A DNA stretch of 64,000 nt, taken from NCBI GenBank assembly GCA_014058105.1, contig JACGCM010001129.1:3669001-3733000 (forward strand), read 5' to 3'. Both the position numbers and the translations under genes were made by a program. This document shows positions 35,328 to 48,676 of the stretch, piece after piece; position 1 is the first letter of the stretch; each line of letters starts with the position of its first letter. Below the pieces are notes generated by a model. The model ran no database searches, was not told where the DNA came from, and worked only from the letters and a program-made list of their open reading frames with translations. The stretch comes from Kingdonia uniflora (taxonomy: Eukaryota > Streptophyta > Magnoliopsida > Ranunculales > Circaeasteraceae).

Positions 35328-36803
35328 TTAAAATGTTGGCGTTCAAGTTTTGGTGATCAAAGGAGAAACAAGGAAGGGAGAAAATACAATCAAGTTTTGA
35401 TGACCAAAGGAGAACCAAGGAAGGGAGAAAATACAACCTACTTTAAAGCATAACTATATTAAATACTGGAGAAAATATACACATTCACACCCACCAAGCA
35501 ATAAAGTGTCAAGGAATTGTAGAGAAGATATAAACAAATATAAATAGAACAATAGGGCTCCTGAAGATGGTACACTAGGAAAAGAAGACAAAATGAGGGT
35601 ACCCTAGAAAAAATTGAGATTCACCAAGTTAAATGACTCTTCCTTGATAGAAGGGATATACAAACACATAATAAACAAAGTATGAGACATAGCAACCAAT
35701 TAAGTATGAGAACACGAAAAAACAAGGCTCATTTACAAATGGGGATGCCCTAAAAAACAAAGAAAACAACATGAGTTACCATATTATTTGGCCTAAATAT
35801 TGGTCATCTTTGTCCTGAGAGAAATTCAAGGAACCTCCTGTCATTTTCTTGAAACTTGATGCTTATTATTTTGGAAAGTCCCCATGGTCTCTCTTCTCCT
35901 CTCCCCAGTCTCTCTCATGAGGGATTTTTCTCCTTTGGAACTCATCTTTGAAAGCTTTTTTACACAATCTTGGCTATCTAGAATTTATCAACAACCAAAA
36001 AAGAGGGCCCTCTGCCTTACCCATGTACTGTCAGAAACTCTTCTCTTCAGACTTCAGATACGCCCCTTTAAGGAAATCTACTAAACATAATGCAAATTAA
36101 ATATGCAAGTAACTACTTCAACTCCCTTCCCACACCTTCATTGTTTGTGATTATTATTGCTTCTATAATAATAATAATTCTATAATTCAATATGGTGGGG
36201 GACGGTCCAAGAGTGGCAGAAAAGAAACCCCACTATCACCATTCATGAGTTGCCACCTGTACTAATAACTAGATGCCAAGTGGAGTCAGTATCTTCCCTT
36301 GCAAGTTGAAAGAGATGAATAGTAGTTGTTGCAATAATGTAAAGTAGGGGAAAGTAATAATGAGAGGGAAAATCTATAGAATGTGAGAAAAGTGTAAAAT
36401 GCCAATGAGATGAGATGGTGAAATATGGTAGTTGGTTGGGAGACTATCACATCATCAAAGTGAGTCAACAGTCAAGACTGAGAATCTCCACAAACAGTAA
36501 AAAGTAGAGATATGTGTGGGGGGAGAAAGTGAGAAACAGATCCCAAAACACAACAGTACCAAAGAAAGACTTGAAGAAAAGGGACAAGTAGAGTGTAGTG
36601 TAGGAGTAGAAAGTAGAAACAGTTAAAAACCCTTTACAAAGATAGTAAAACTTTGAGAAAATGGGCATCTTGGGTTATTGTATTTCAAGTTTTTTCTTGT
36701 CTTTTGAACAACAAGTTCATTCTTTGCCAAAAACAGTGAAAACCCATGAAAGTCTAGGTTTTTTCAACTCATCTTCATCAATCAAACTAGGGTTTTATTT
36801 TTA
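35328..36803. other. Upstream region and 5' UTR of the TCP gene
   Basis: No separate gene is seen. 35,340-35,440 contains an imperfect direct repeat (CAAGTTTTG(G/A)TGA(T/C)CAAAGGAGAA). The last 150 bp before the ATG (AACTCATCTTCATCAATCAA, CTAGGGTTTT) look like plant 5' UTR. I could not fix a TATA box. Confidence 0.5.
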
Positions 36804-37697
36804 ATGGATCCCAACAAAGCCTCAAAGCAACCCCAACAAGAGGTACCAAGTTTCTTGAGTCTCCCTCAACACCATCATCAATCAGATATGGGAGACAACA
36901 ACAACAATAACAACAAAGCATCTGAAATCAAAGACTTACAGATTGTGGTTACTGAGAAAGATGAGGTGAAGAAGGCTTTAGCTCCTAAGAGAAGTTCAAA
37001 CAAAGATAGACACACAAAGGTTGATGGAAGAGGGAGAAGAATAAGGATGCCAGCTTTATGTGCTGCAAGGATTTTCCAGTTAACAAAAGAATTGGGTCAT
37101 AAATCTGATGGTGAAACTATACAGTGGCTATTACAACAAGCTGAGCCTTCTATCATCGCGACGACAGGGACTGGAACGATACCCGCATCGGCTCTTGCTG
37201 CAGCTGGGGCATCTGTTTCTCAGCAGGGAAGTGGAGTTTCCGCCGGACTGCATCAGAAAATTGATGAATTAGGACCTGGGGGTAGGACCAATTGGGCCAC
37301 CATGGTTGGAGTTGGAGGTGGTGCTAATTTGGGTAGATCAGCTCTATGGCCCCCTGTCAGTGGACTAGGGCCAGGGGGGTTTATTCATTCTTCGGGACCG
37401 TCAACGTCGAATTTGGGTAATGAAAGTTCAAATTATTTGCCCAGAATTGGGTTCCATGGATTTGAATTGCCTGCTTCTAATATGGGTCATATGAGCTTTA
37501 GTTCAATGTTGAGCAATCAACAACTTCCAGGATTGGAACTTGGTCTATCTCATCAAGATGGCAATATTGGGGTTTTGAATGCTCAGGCTTTGACTCAGTT
37601 TTACCAGCAAATGGGTCAAAATCGCGGTGGCATGCATCAGCAACAACAGCAGCGACAACCTTCTGGTGAGGATGATTCTCAAGGGTCAAGACAATAA
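36804..37697 (+). CDS. TCP20: Class I TCP transcription factor, TCP20-like
   Basis: Intact single-exon gene of 297 codons. The TCP domain spans about residues 66-122: a basic region ([20 protein letters not shown]) without the four extra residues typical of class II, helix I ([12 protein letters not shown]), a GHKSDGE loop and helix II ([14 protein letters not shown]). The Cys of PALCAARI is the conserved class I redox-sensitive residue. An EIKDLQIVV block precedes the domain. The C-terminal [19 protein letters not shown] and [18 protein letters not shown] blocks resemble TCP20 rather than other class I members. Low-complexity Asn, His and Gln tracts flank the domain. Class I TCPs bind GGNCCCAC-type sites and act in growth, cell-cycle and nitrate signalling. 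Start choice: first ATG, directly followed by the MDPN lead typical of this group. The symbol reflects similarity, not proven orthology. Confidence 0.95.
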   Translation: MDPNKASKQPQQEVPSFLSLPQHHHQSDMGDNNNNNNKASEIKDLQIVVTEKDEVKKALAPKRSSNKDRHTKVDGRGRRIRMPALCAARIFQLTKELGHKSDGETIQWLLQQAEPSIIATTGTGTIPASALAAAGASVSQQGSGVSAGLHQKIDELGPGGRTNWATMVGVGGGANLGRSALWPPVSGLGPGGFIHSSGPSTSNLGNESSNYLPRIGFHGFELPASNMGHMSFSSMLSNQQLPGLELGLSHQDGNIGVLNAQALTQFYQQMGQNRGGMHQQQQQRQPSGEDDSQGSRQ

Positions 37698-39055
37698 AGT
37701 ACACTAAGAATTCGCTAAACTGCCGAAGTGGTGGGAGGAAGAGAGTTATTCAAATTCAGTCCTTTTTTTACAATCGTTTTTGGTCACATGAAACTGGATT
37801 TTGTGTATTGGGTCTACCCCTTCTTTCTCTCCACAGCTTCATCCAAGTCTTCAAATGCAGGTCCTTTTATTTATTTATTTATTTTCGAGTTATTTTTCGA
37901 TGCTTTAGGTGTTTGAAGTTGTTAACTGAAATGGGGGTGCTTGAAATATGCAGGTGGAACTGTGCAGAGCTGAATACCTTGGGTTGGAGTTACTTTCTTG
38001 TTTATTTCAAGCGTGTCGATAATAGTGTAAGCCTTTTCTTCGATGATTTGTTTCTGTTAGAATTGAATGAGTGGTGATTGGCTTGTTTATGAAAAATAAC
38101 TCATGTTTGCATGGTGATAATTTTGTTATTTCCCTTAGATCTAGCAAAATAGGGATTTCCGTGTTCATGTCCTCAAAGTACCTCTACTTAATTCTGGATT
38201 GAACTTATCTTTCAGTAAAATGGTCAAGTTAACACAGGTTAAAACTTACGAGTCTGCGCTTTCTGAATTTATATCTACTTCCACCTTAATGTATACGTCT
38301 AAGAATTACAGATCATGAGATATAGATTTATTTTGTGATGAGATGCCCAATGTTTAGTAATAACATTGCTTATGTGCTTAAAGGTGCTAAATTTTGCCTT
38401 TTAAGGACATTCCCCTAATACTGCATACGTATATATAAAGTTAGCTGTCATCATCAATTTGGTGTGAACAAGTTAGGTCCACTGTCTTCTGTTTATTACT
38501 CGTGTTTGGTTTAGTCTCCCATTGTCAAATATTTGAGTATTCATTCCTCTTTATAGCTGCTTGCCTTGAGGAAACTCCTCACATGTATCTGGCTTGATAC
38601 AAAAAAGAATTTTCTTTTTGAGCTAAAAAAATTGTTAACAAGCTAAACAAACTGCTGGAAAAGATTGAACCAGTGGTGTAGAGATGACTTCAATTAAGTT
38701 CTTCTATTCTTTCTTTATCCATCATAAATAAACTAGCTATTGTACTACCACGGTTTGTTCTTTGAATGATGCTAGTGAGGAAACTCGTATCTATATCTGA
38801 AATATGGCCATCAGGATATTTCTACTAAAACTCTACCTCTCTCTCACTACTCCTTGAACTTCAGGTTCCTCAAACTACTTTTGTATCAATATATCTCAGG
38901 CTTTAATTAGTGAAGGATATATTTTTTTATTCACTTTTGAAGTTTTTCAGTCTTGGGTTTGAGGTGTTTGAAATAGGAAGCTGATATACCGAAGCTACAT
39001 ATATCAACTGCAACCAAAAGAATCTAATTACAAGAAAGAAGGGAAACAAATGAAG
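37698..39055. other. TCP 3' UTR and intergenic DNA
   Basis: Immediately downstream DNA is T-rich with (TTTA)n at 37,867-37,885 and possible acceptor sites (AAATGCAG, ATATGCAG), so the 3' UTR may be spliced. Nothing coding was recognised further on. Confidence 0.4.
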
Positions 39056-39337
39056 CTATATAATGCACTGTAACATGAGACACTCTGATCCTTTCTTTAA
39101 GGTTGCCATCAAATCTCTAAAACAACCTTGCTCTATCCAAATATCAACCGTATGGTGTAACGAGGATAAAACCCCCAATTTTTCTTTGCTTACAGATATT
39201 CTGGAGCTTCTCTCTTTGTACAGAAATTTTTCCAAAGCATTATCCGCTAGGGAGAATTCATTGACCCTCTCCCCAGACATCACCTCCCAGGCGTCATCCT
39301 TTAAAGCAGATGCTCGCAAGAACAAGAAATCAAGTCT
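39056..39337 (-). other. Exon-like remnant of an unrecognised protein gene
   Basis: On - an open stretch reads LDFLFLRASALKDDAWEVMS, then ERVNEFSLADNALEKFLYKE, then LGVLSSLHHTVDIWIEQGCF. Composition is protein-like, and an AG acceptor (CTCAG) precedes LDFLF. There is no start Met and no recognisable domain. A further - strand stretch at 40,984-41,164 (VFDKMLVNLLLEAYMQLGCR) could belong to the same lost gene. A single decayed exon is my reading; chance is possible. Confidence 0.3.
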
Positions 39338-39362
39338 GAGTGACCACTACATTAGACTATAA

Positions 39363-41890
39363 ACACTACATTAGACTATACAAAACTAAGGAGTTAAGGT
39401 AAGTCGAATGTTGCTTCGTTCACATGAAAACTATCACTCAAGGCCCAATTCTCATTGCCCAGGTAAGTTGAAACCACATAGCTTTTTTGCTCTTCAGGAC
39501 ATGAACAGAAAGAATTTCCAGCCATTCTTGTGCTTATTTTCCATTTCTGCTATATCTTTATAAATGTTGATAGATTTGTATAGTACTGGAATGTATCATA
39601 TCTGCATGACCTAAGTGAAATTCCTCCCATCTTGCATGGCATATAGCTATAAGTTGAGCCTGGAATGCTGCCAACACATATTTTTCCAGTCATATGTTGT
39701 CGCAAAATCTAGCTTATAAGGTTAAGCTATTCCAACACTTTAGCCCTCCAACCAAAATGACTGGATAATAAAGCTTAGGCTGGACCTTTTCCATTCATCT
39801 AACCGATGTAATCTGCCAAAGGGATAAGGATGATTTGAAGTACACCTAGAATCATGGTATTTTTAGGGTTATTTGTTTTTTCTTTTCTTTGAACTTGGTG
39901 TCTTAATCTGAAGTCTGAAACAGTGTTCATTTAGCTGAAAACATCTATATTTATTAGTACTCTGAATAACCTCTTTAAATATGATAATGCTGTGAGCTTA
40001 CCTCATTGTTTATAACTGAATCTGGCTTCTACCTTTCAAAATCCTTCTATATGATCATTAGCTATCAGCAGCATCACTTCTGCACACCAGATTTTGTTAC
40101 CCAGATCTCAAGTTATATCCTTTTTGCAGTCTTTGTTGTAGTTTCTTATTCAACTTCCGTCTGAACGGCTTCGAGATCAGGAAAGATTTAGATTATTCCA
40201 TATATGTGGTTTGCAGGGTATTGCACCTGCCTCAGAGAAATCAGTAACAATAAATCATGACCCCAATATCACAGTGGCTAGATTTATTTACTAGATCACT
40301 AGGGACATGTTTGCGGGGAAATGTAGTAACCCCTGGGATTTGTTTTGTTTAGTTTTTTCACTGTCTTGAAATCTAATCAGATTGTATTTGCTTTACAGTA
40401 ATCAGCTAAACAGATGACACTGAAACAAAAACATAAAAAAGTCGTATTTACTTTTCTCATAGACCTTCTGATGTTAGTTCAGACCATGTGAATAAGTCTA
40501 TCTCTCTGAACCATCCAAGTATCCTGGCTCCTTCAACATTTTAGTGCATGAGGGCCTGACCTAACATTGGGTGCCAGAACAGAGTAGGGGTGTCCCTGGT
40601 TGGTGGGTTGTTAAGGTCAAATCAAGCGAGGAAAAGCAACAGTCCACACCCTCAATTCAGAAAAATGGATCTTCAGTATCCAAGTTTAGTCTTGCCGAGT
40701 GGGTTTTTATAGCAATTACGTTTCACGCTGTTATGGTTAGTGAATTAGAAACCTTGCTTTGTAGTGGAATGTAAGTGTTGAATCTGTATAAATCATTTTC
40801 GTCCAGGCCTTGTGCAGGATTCCACTGTTTCGAAAACACTGAAATGAGAGTATTATTGGCACCACATTGTTCAAGGGGACCAACATTGCTAAAACCTGAA
40901 AACTTGAAACTCCAAAAGAACATAGAAACATAATGGTTATATGGGGTCAATGGCTTTTATGGTGGAATACTTTTTCTTGAGTTTTAAGGCCTCATCTCAT
41001 CCCATGATGAGAGCATACTCATCTCCTCTAAAATGGAGACAAACAAGCCTTGAGTTTCACTCTGATTGTCAATGATGTTGTCAAATCGAGTATCGGCCAG
41101 GTGACATCTGCACCCCAGCTGCATATAAGCCTCTAATAAGAGGTTGACCAACATCTTGTCAAACACCCTAATGGATACATATATGTTTAGGATATATAAT
41201 ATATAAAACAACACGACCCCTTCAACATATCCAATCTTTGAAGTTATAGATTAAAGTCAAGAAATAGAGAATTCGAGCTCAATAAGTTATAGATTAAAGT
41301 CAACAACTTATAACAATCAAAGTTTAGATGCAGAAAAGCTCAGTTGAGGATGAAAGAAGTAGGGCTTGCAATGGACCTCATCAGTGCACTATATATCCTA
41401 GTTCAATCCGTTAGCACTTCATGTTTTGAATTATGTGATCAAAAGCCACTCTAAACGATTGGAATGAAAATCATTCCATTTTAATGAGGCAGAAGCACAC
41501 ATGCTCTTCTTCAACATCACCAGTGGGGAGGAGCATCGATGGCTTTGATGCTGACCTTATATCCGTCAAAAGGATAGTCCTCATCGATAATTCCAAACAG
41601 ACGAGATCCCATGGATCATTTATTCAAAAACTACATAGTAAAAAGAAAAGGAAATGTTTTATTTTTCTAAATGCATCCTCTATGCATGCACAACATCTCT
41701 AAACGCACAGCAACCTCTCTTCTCCCGTCTTATGGTTTGTATACACATTCTATAGGTAGGAACGTAGTCTAGAAAATACAGACACACGCCTGTCTTACAT
41801 GTGACACATGCGCAACCACTGGAACAACAATAAGAGATATAGAGGAATATCTAACACTGTTTATGTAAAAGTGGAGGTTGAGAATCTTGA
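39363..41890. other. Intergenic, no gene supported
   Basis: Moderately AT-rich DNA without recognisable domains, apart from the possible exon remnant at 40,984-41,164 noted above. A 67-codon + frame at 40,571-40,774 has no family signature. Confidence 0.4.
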
Positions 41891-42010
41891 GATATACTCG
41901 TCTCCACACATATATAAGAAAAAAAATTGAAGTATACTCATCTCCACACATATATAAGAAAAAAAATCGAAGTATACTCATCTCCACACATATATAAGAA
42001 AAAAAATCTA
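41891..42010. repeat. 40-bp tandem repeat, 3 copies
   Basis: Three exact-length 40-bp units with core TATACTC(A/G)TCTCCACACA followed by TATATAAGAAAAAAAAT. Differences are single bases. No gene. Confidence 0.95.
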
Positions 42011-42262
42011 AGTGGGGAGGGGAGATAAGAATGGGTGGTGACTCAAAAAGAGTGATACACCACAAGGATTCCTCAAAGATATGAAGGAATAAAACAAGTG
42101 AGACACCAAGTACAACTTGACCTTAAACAAGACACCATATATTTGGACCATTAAACCTCAACTTTCAAAAGAAAACCCTAATTTAAATTATTACAGAAAC
42201 ATTAAAAACAAAACCTATTTTTTAAAAGACAACCAACTGCTAGGGAATATATATATATATTA

Positions 42263-42816
42263 GAGAAAATTGGACAAAAACCCCCACATTATAACATCGA
42301 CTTGCCATTGACCCCATAGTCCATGATATTTGACAGTAGACCCCATTTTGGTCGGAAAACCCAGTCGAACCTATTTGACCGATAAGGACTCCTGTTGTTC
42401 AGATGTACTTAATTTAAAACCCAACTATACCATTTTTCTTCGAGATACGTATTAAGTTTAAACTCATAACTATAAACATATACAATGGGAGATGAAAACA
42501 AACACCATTACATAACAACTCAATCCCTCTTTAATCAAGTTTAAAATTGTTTAGAATGTTTTAGTATGACTTCATGTTTATTTTGGGGTGGAAGATAAAT
42601 TGCAAATTTTTTTGGGGGTGGGGGTTAAATCAAAAGTTTTTTTTTTTTTTTTTTTTGTTTATAAGGGTATGCTGGTATTTACACCAAGTTAACTTCTTGG
42701 TCAAATGAGTTTGATTTGGTTTTCAGGCAAAAATGGAGTCTATTGTCGGATTTCATGAAATGTGGAGGTCAGTGGCAAGTCGATGTTATAATGAGAGGAG
42801 TTTTAGCTAAAAATTC
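42263..42816. mobile_element. Foldback MITE, about 554 bp, MULE-like
   Basis: Inverted repeats of roughly 200 bp: left CATTATAACATCGACTTGCC and right (on -) CATTATAACATCGACTTGCC are identical over 20 bp, with further matches outside (GAGAAAATTGGACAAAAACC versus GAATTTTTAGCTAAAACTCC) and inside (GACCCCATTTT versus GACTCCATTTTT). The insertion lies next to a (TA)n run, so the target duplication cannot be fixed. Confidence 0.75.
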
Positions 42817-43858
42817 ATATATAGATTAAGCCACAAGAGGCACCGAACAACAAACAAGGTCAAGCAAGTTAACCGTCATAGCGGGCATATTACAATGAAC
42901 AGGAGGGGCTGAGGCACCCCAAGCCACTAAACGATGAGAATCTAAATTAACTCCCCTACAAAATGTACTCAAAACGGAAGGCTTCAAAAAGAGAAGTGTG
43001 GTAGAGGATGTCCAGTGCTAATGTAAGCGCACCCTGGTTCACAACCTTTTCTTATTTCTTATTACGTTTTAACAATGCACTGACAATCTGACAAAAATGT
43101 CACCTTTCAAACCCAAATTCCTCACAGCAATCAGCCCTCTGAGAGCCGCTCCAGCCTCTGTGTCGGTGGCCTAGGAAGATATTTCTTTCGTTACTATGTT
43201 CTACACTTCTAATGTTGGTTGGTCTGGCATAGAACCCTCTCAAATAGAAGAATCTCCAAAAAATATATTAACTTAAGTCTAAAACTCTATAATATATATT
43301 ATATATTTGTTTTTAGCACCCAACAATTGCGAAGCAATAATTATGTCTAATGATACAATGCATCAGGGTCATATAGAGTTGCCTAGCCATTAGCAAGACA
43401 ACAGACTTATACGGCTTTTATTATAGACCAAAGTAGTAGCTCAAGTTGTGGCCTTAGTTTCGCCCCTATTCGTTTTGATCTTAAACTCTCTAAGATCTGG
43501 ATTTTAACTATCACATTGTACAGTAATCAACAACAAAGATCAATAAACCATTTTCTTAGTAAACACTACTCTTCTCTTCTGAACTTGTTTGATCTCAATC
43601 CCTTTGCGACTTCGCCTCATCATCTCCCTCACTTTTCTTCTTCCATTGGGGGTTATACTAGGATGAAGGAAAATAGTTATACCATTGGACACAATTATGT
43701 CCAGCGTAGTTGTAAACTGAAGTCATCTCTTCATTTAATGTCCCTCCAAAACTTTTCGGCTAATTCAAGTGCCAGAGCATCAGTGCATCACCACCCACTT
43801 GTATATCTAAAGCAACTCGAGTTGACAGAGATTTACAAGAGAAGAGAAACAGAGAGTG

Positions 43859-43860
<2 letters not shown>
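42817..43860. other. Intergenic DNA and ACR upstream region
   Basis: No separate gene is seen. 43,500-43,860 probably includes the promoter and 5' UTR of the ACR gene. I see no clear TATA box. Confidence 0.4.

Positions 43861-43891
<31 letters not shown>
43861..43891. repeat. (CT)n microsatellite in the ACR 5' UTR
   Basis: About 14 CT units ending 24 bp before the ATG. CT tracts are common in plant 5' UTRs. Confidence 0.9.
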
Positions 43892-43894
<3 letters not shown>

Positions 43895-43914
43895 AGATTG
43901 ACATTACTAGTTTA

Positions 43915-46900
43915 ATGGATAACTGGTCTCCTAGTCTCAGAGTGAATGAAGAGTTTGAGAAGCTCGCAATTCGAATAAACCCTCCAAGGTTTCTTTCTAT
44001 ATTCTTTCTCATTTCCTCTGTCTCAAACTTTTCGATTTCTTGGCTGTTTCTTTCAATCTCTTTGTAGATTTGAAATGGGTTTTTGTTAATTTGAAATGGG
44101 TATTTGCTGTTTTGTGGTAATTCTTTGTTAAGGTTTTATAAGGCATATTTGGTGTTTATTTTTTCAGGGTCACCCTTGATAATACTTCAAGCACTAAAAC
44201 CACCTTAATCAAGGTATCACGAGTCAGGACAATCAAGCATATCTTAACATCTTTGATTAATTGTTCTGATGTTTAGTTATGATAGATATCTTATTTTGAT
44301 GGAAATATTTTGCAGGTTGATAGTGCTAATAAACATGGGAGTTTACTGGAGGTGGTACAGATTCTGACTGATTTGAATCTTACCATTAGTAGGGCTTACA
44401 TTTCTTCAGATGGGGAATGGTTTATGGATGGTAAGGTTTTTTTACCGTCTCTTAACATCTAAGGAGTTCTCTGTTTTTTCGCGTAATAAATCGTTTAATG
44501 TAATTTCTATATTTTGTTTTTCAGTATTTCATGTCATAGACAAGGACGGGAATAAGTTATGCGATGGCAAACTAACTGAATACATACAAAAGGTATATCT
44601 TCAAGAAGTACCAAGCTTGTGAATTGTGCTTTTAAACCAATTCTCTTGATTCATATTTAATTTGGCATAGTTTATCTTTTAAGTACGAAGGGAAAGGGAA
44701 AATCTAATGTAGTAGTTAAAATCGGAATGGAAAAATGCTTGGGTGACCTTGGGGTCATAAGCCTAGAATACCACACCATTCAGAAGATGCCACATGTATT
44801 TGGAGATGGGCTACCTTCTTAGCAAGTAAATTATGTAAGTAAACTAAAAAATTAAATATTATATAATAAATAAATAAAAAGACATTAAAGAAGAGGAAAA
44901 TAGAGAAGTTGAGTCGTCAAAACTAAACTAAACTCTTTGTATCTGTGCTCTCTGAACAGAATAAGAGTTAATATATAACTCCATGGAATAGTACTCAAGT
45001 ATTCATGAAAGCTTACAGAATAACGCAAAAATTAAGAGTTTGATTTTAAAATTTTATAGAGTTCATTAGCTAATGATGTTGATCTTTAGAGTACGATATT
45101 TGATTTTTTTAGCGTGTTTAGTATGTTTTTAATGAGTATATAATAATTTGTTAATGGTTGGTTATGAAGCATTTTTAATGTTGTGTGTCGTTGAATCGTT
45201 GTGAATTTTTTGATAAAAGTCGTAAAATTTAACGTAAGTCAAACAAGCATTTGTGATTAAGAAAGATGCTTTCGAACGGATTGTATGAAACGGCGTATAT
45301 CATCGGAGGAAAAGTTTGTCATGAAATGGAATCAATTTGAATAATTTTGTACTAAGTTATTAATAGTGAAGGTGAGACTTGATTTAAGGTTAGGGGCGAT
45401 AACTATATCTTCAAAAATGATGCACCTAAGTGGTAACAACTAACAAGGTTTTTGCTATACCCAATACAATATCTTAAAGATAAATAAAGTAATTGATTTG
45501 AAGAAAAATAATAATTTTAAGTAAAAATTGGTAACTTGCTAACAAAGTTTTCAGGTTGCATAAAAGCTAGGTGTCACTCTCTCATTTGTGGTCACTATGC
45601 TCTACGACCCTAGGGTCCTAGCAGCGCTCAATTGGAATTGGGCCAGTTTTTCTTTCCTTTTTACGAGTGCTAATACCTTGTTGGGATTATATCAATACTT
45701 TAATCTGTTTTGCCATTTTCTAGAGTGATGAAATTTACATGTAAAACAGTATGTAAAAAATTAAACATATAAACCACATCAAGTCTTAGGTTTGTTCAAA
45801 GGTCTATGAAAAAAAATGTGGGAGTAGGAAACTTGAGTACATACAAGCTTGATGATATCAATGATTGATATACAGTGAAACCTAGATAAATGCACACCCT
45901 TTGAACCGCCAAAAAATGTGCAAGTATAGAGGTTATGCAATTGTATAGCTGACAATTAGAAAGAATTTGGATTTCGGGACCAAAGTTTGTTGTGTACTTA
46001 GAGAGGTAGTGCAATTATATAGGGTGCAATAAGACAGGTTTCACTCTAAGAAAGATTCCACAATATCAAAGATAAGATATAAATGGTGATAGTGAAGATG
46101 ACATGATACGTGAGACAATATGAGACGAGGAATACGTGGTTCGCATTTGTTTGCACTAGAAAGTTTATAATTTTGTTGCCGACTGCATTTTCTGTATGTT
46201 TGTGAATTTTCATATTCTTGACCTTAAATCTTACAACTTGTTGCAGAAGCTGGGATCACGGGTTTGTACACTCTGGTCTTTAAGAAGGTCTGTTGCTGTC
46301 CAGGCTGTGTCTGAGCATACAACGATTGAATTGACTGGATGGGACCGACCAGGTTTGCTTTCAGAGGTATTTGCCGTACTTTTAGACCTCAAATGCAACG
46401 TAGGTGCCGCTGAGGTCTGGACCCACAACTCGAGGATGGCATCCGTTGTCTATATTACAGATGAAGCCACTGGCTTACCAATTGATGATGAAGATCGTCT
46501 ATCTAAAATCAAACAACTCCTCTCTTACGTTCTTAAGGGTAATACAGATCAACATTCTGCCAACACTGTTGTTTCGGTTGGCATCACTCATACCCAAAGG
46601 AGACTCCATCAGATGATGTATGCTGATCGTGATTACGATAAGGATAATATAGTTTGTAGCCCCATGAGTGATAAGAGTAAACCTGTTGTTAGTGTTGAAA
46701 ATTGTGACGAGAAAGAGTACACTGTTGTGATCTTGAGGTGCAGGGATAGGCCTAAGCTACTCTTTGACACCGTATGCACATTAACAGACATGAAGTATGT
46801 GATCTTCCACGCTACCATTGTGGTTGAAGGGACCGAAGCTTATCAGGTTTAATTCGATCCTGTTAAGGTTTAGTTGGCATTCTTTTGCTACTTTTAGTTT

Positions 46901-47548
46901 GCAGTGCCATAATTTTGGGGGGAAGTCTAAAATTGCACACCATATTATTTCATTTCAGGCTAGCCTCTTAGACTTTTTCGTGACTTTGTCCAATTTGTTT
47001 TATTTCATTAACAGGAATTTTATATCCGGCATTTAGACGGATGCCCTATTAGTTCTGAAGCAGAGAGACAAAGAGTGGTCCACTGTGTAGAAGCTGCGAT
47101 TCAAAGGCGAACCTCTGAGGTATATTTACCAAAGACTGATTTATTTGCAGGTTATCACTCACGTTATGATCTTTTATGTTCTTATATGAATTTGTAAATT
47201 TAGGGTATAAGACTTGAACTATGTAGTGAAGACAGGGTCGGACTACTATCCAACGTAACTCGTATACTTAGAGAAAATGGGCTCTCCGTTACCATGGCTG
47301 AGGTTGCAACAAGAGGGTCTCAAGCCGTAAACGTTTTCTACGTTGATGATGCATCGGGAAACCCTGTCAAAAGTGAGACTATTGAGGCAGTGCGAGGTGA
47401 GATTGGGCAGACAGTACTCAGTGTAAAATATGAAATCTACTCAAAATCTCCTGCGCCTGAAAATGGAAGGTTATCCCTCAGTAGTATATTTCGAACAAAA
47501 TCTGAGAAGTTCCTCTATAACTTAGGACTAATAAGGTCTTACTCCTAA
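43915..47548 (+). CDS. ACR6: ACT-domain-repeat protein (ACR), ACR6/ACR4-like; seven exons
   Basis: Coding exons: 43915-43988, 44168-44213, 44316-44430, 44525-44592, 46247-46846, 47015-47119, 47204-47548. All junctions are GT-AG and sum to 1,353 nt (450 residues), the normal size for this family, with no internal stop. Four ACT domains can be placed: about 38-80 ([20 protein letters not shown]), 120-200 ([20 protein letters not shown]), 245-320 ([20 protein letters not shown]) and 335-410 ([20 protein letters not shown]). The linker carries [13 protein letters not shown]. The C-terminus ends LGLIRSYS, as in ACR6/ACR8-type proteins. Plant ACRs are thought to sense amino acids; no enzyme activity is implied. 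Intron 4 (1,654 bp) holds a MITE. AATAAA lies at 47,678. The symbol is by resemblance. Confidence 0.94.
45874..46045. mobile_element. hAT-like MITE in ACR intron 4
   Basis: Short imperfect inverted repeats, CAGTGAAACCTAGATAAATG at the left and GAGTGAAACCTGTCTTATTG (on -) at the right, both then running into GCACNCCCT/GCACCCTAT. This is a common plant MITE terminus. No clean target duplication was found. Confidence 0.55.
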
Positions 47549-48419
47549 GGATATTACCAGGTGCAGTTTGAAGCATCTGATGATATTTGTATAGGCCTCA
47601 ATCAAGTGTCTTCTCGCCAATTAAACTGGTACATATCTGCGGCTAACATCCGTTGGTCTTGAAGTGTAAATGCCGTTAATAAATGTTGTATTGCTTCAAG
47701 AAGTTTTTTATTGAATTACCTTGTTGAAGAGTAATTATGTTTGAGAAATATTTTGTATATTATAGGTTCTTCCTCTTAAGGTGGTTTTCTTTAGAATGAA
47801 TTCGACTGTACATTATGTTTTTTTCCTTTCCTTTTCAGTGACCACATTCTCTGAACAACAGTGTTGATCAACATATTATAAAAACACGGGTATCTAGGAT
47901 ATCGAAAGGGAAGAAAGAGTGAACAAAGCCACTCTCTTTATATCCCGATCGCTAGGAATATTTGTTAAAGATTTTGTGCTGGGAGCTATTTTCTTAGATT
48001 TACTACTCACTTCGAAGCTATTTGCTCAATTTTGCGCTAGGATTGCGTCGTACCTACTGACGGAAACCAAATCACTTTTCGTTAGTTTGGTAGTGGCAAA
48101 TGGTGCTTTGTAGGGATAATGTAGTATTGATCAAGTCCACACACAACTTTAGCAGAGTGGCCTCGAAGGAAAACAACCCTCACTTGCGCGAGAAGAGCTA
48201 TTTTCTGCCTTACACCTATGGCTATGGCTCAATGGTAAAGACTAAATCCGTAACCCGATCCGGTCCGTTAGTAAAGGTTTAGGATCAGTTTTTAAACCCA
48301 TTAGGAAACCCGATCTGTTAAGGTCCGGTTATATAAGCTAACGGATTGGATAAGGATTCACCTCAATCCCATCTGCTAAAGATCTGATATGTTAAGAATA
48401 TATATATATATTAGGGGTG
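47549..48419. other. ACR 3' UTR and intergenic DNA
   Basis: Possible polyadenylation signal AATAAA at 47,678-47,683. 48,235-48,395 is rich in CCGATC(C/T)GTTA words. The same words recur at 56,690-56,840, beyond the MULE, so a small element was probably split by the MULE insertion. Confidence 0.5.
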
Positions 48420-48639
48420 TTAATAGTAGAGTTTTTTTTAGTTTATACCCCCCACTTGGTTCCTGATAATAGTGTTTACCCCCATATTTGTTATTTATGA
48501 GGGTTTACCCCCTATATCTATATATATATATATATATATATTAGGGGTGTTAATAGTAGAGTTTTTTTAGTTTATACCCCCCACTTGGTTCCTGATAATA
48601 GTGTTTACCCCCCATATTTGTTATTTATGAGGGTTTACC

Positions 48640-48676
<37 letters not shown>

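Noticed and set aside
43516..43896. 126-codon + strand frame upstream of the ACR gene
   Set aside because: Begins at TTG rather than ATG, ends in the (CT)n tract as poly-Leu/Ser, and overlaps the likely 5' UTR.
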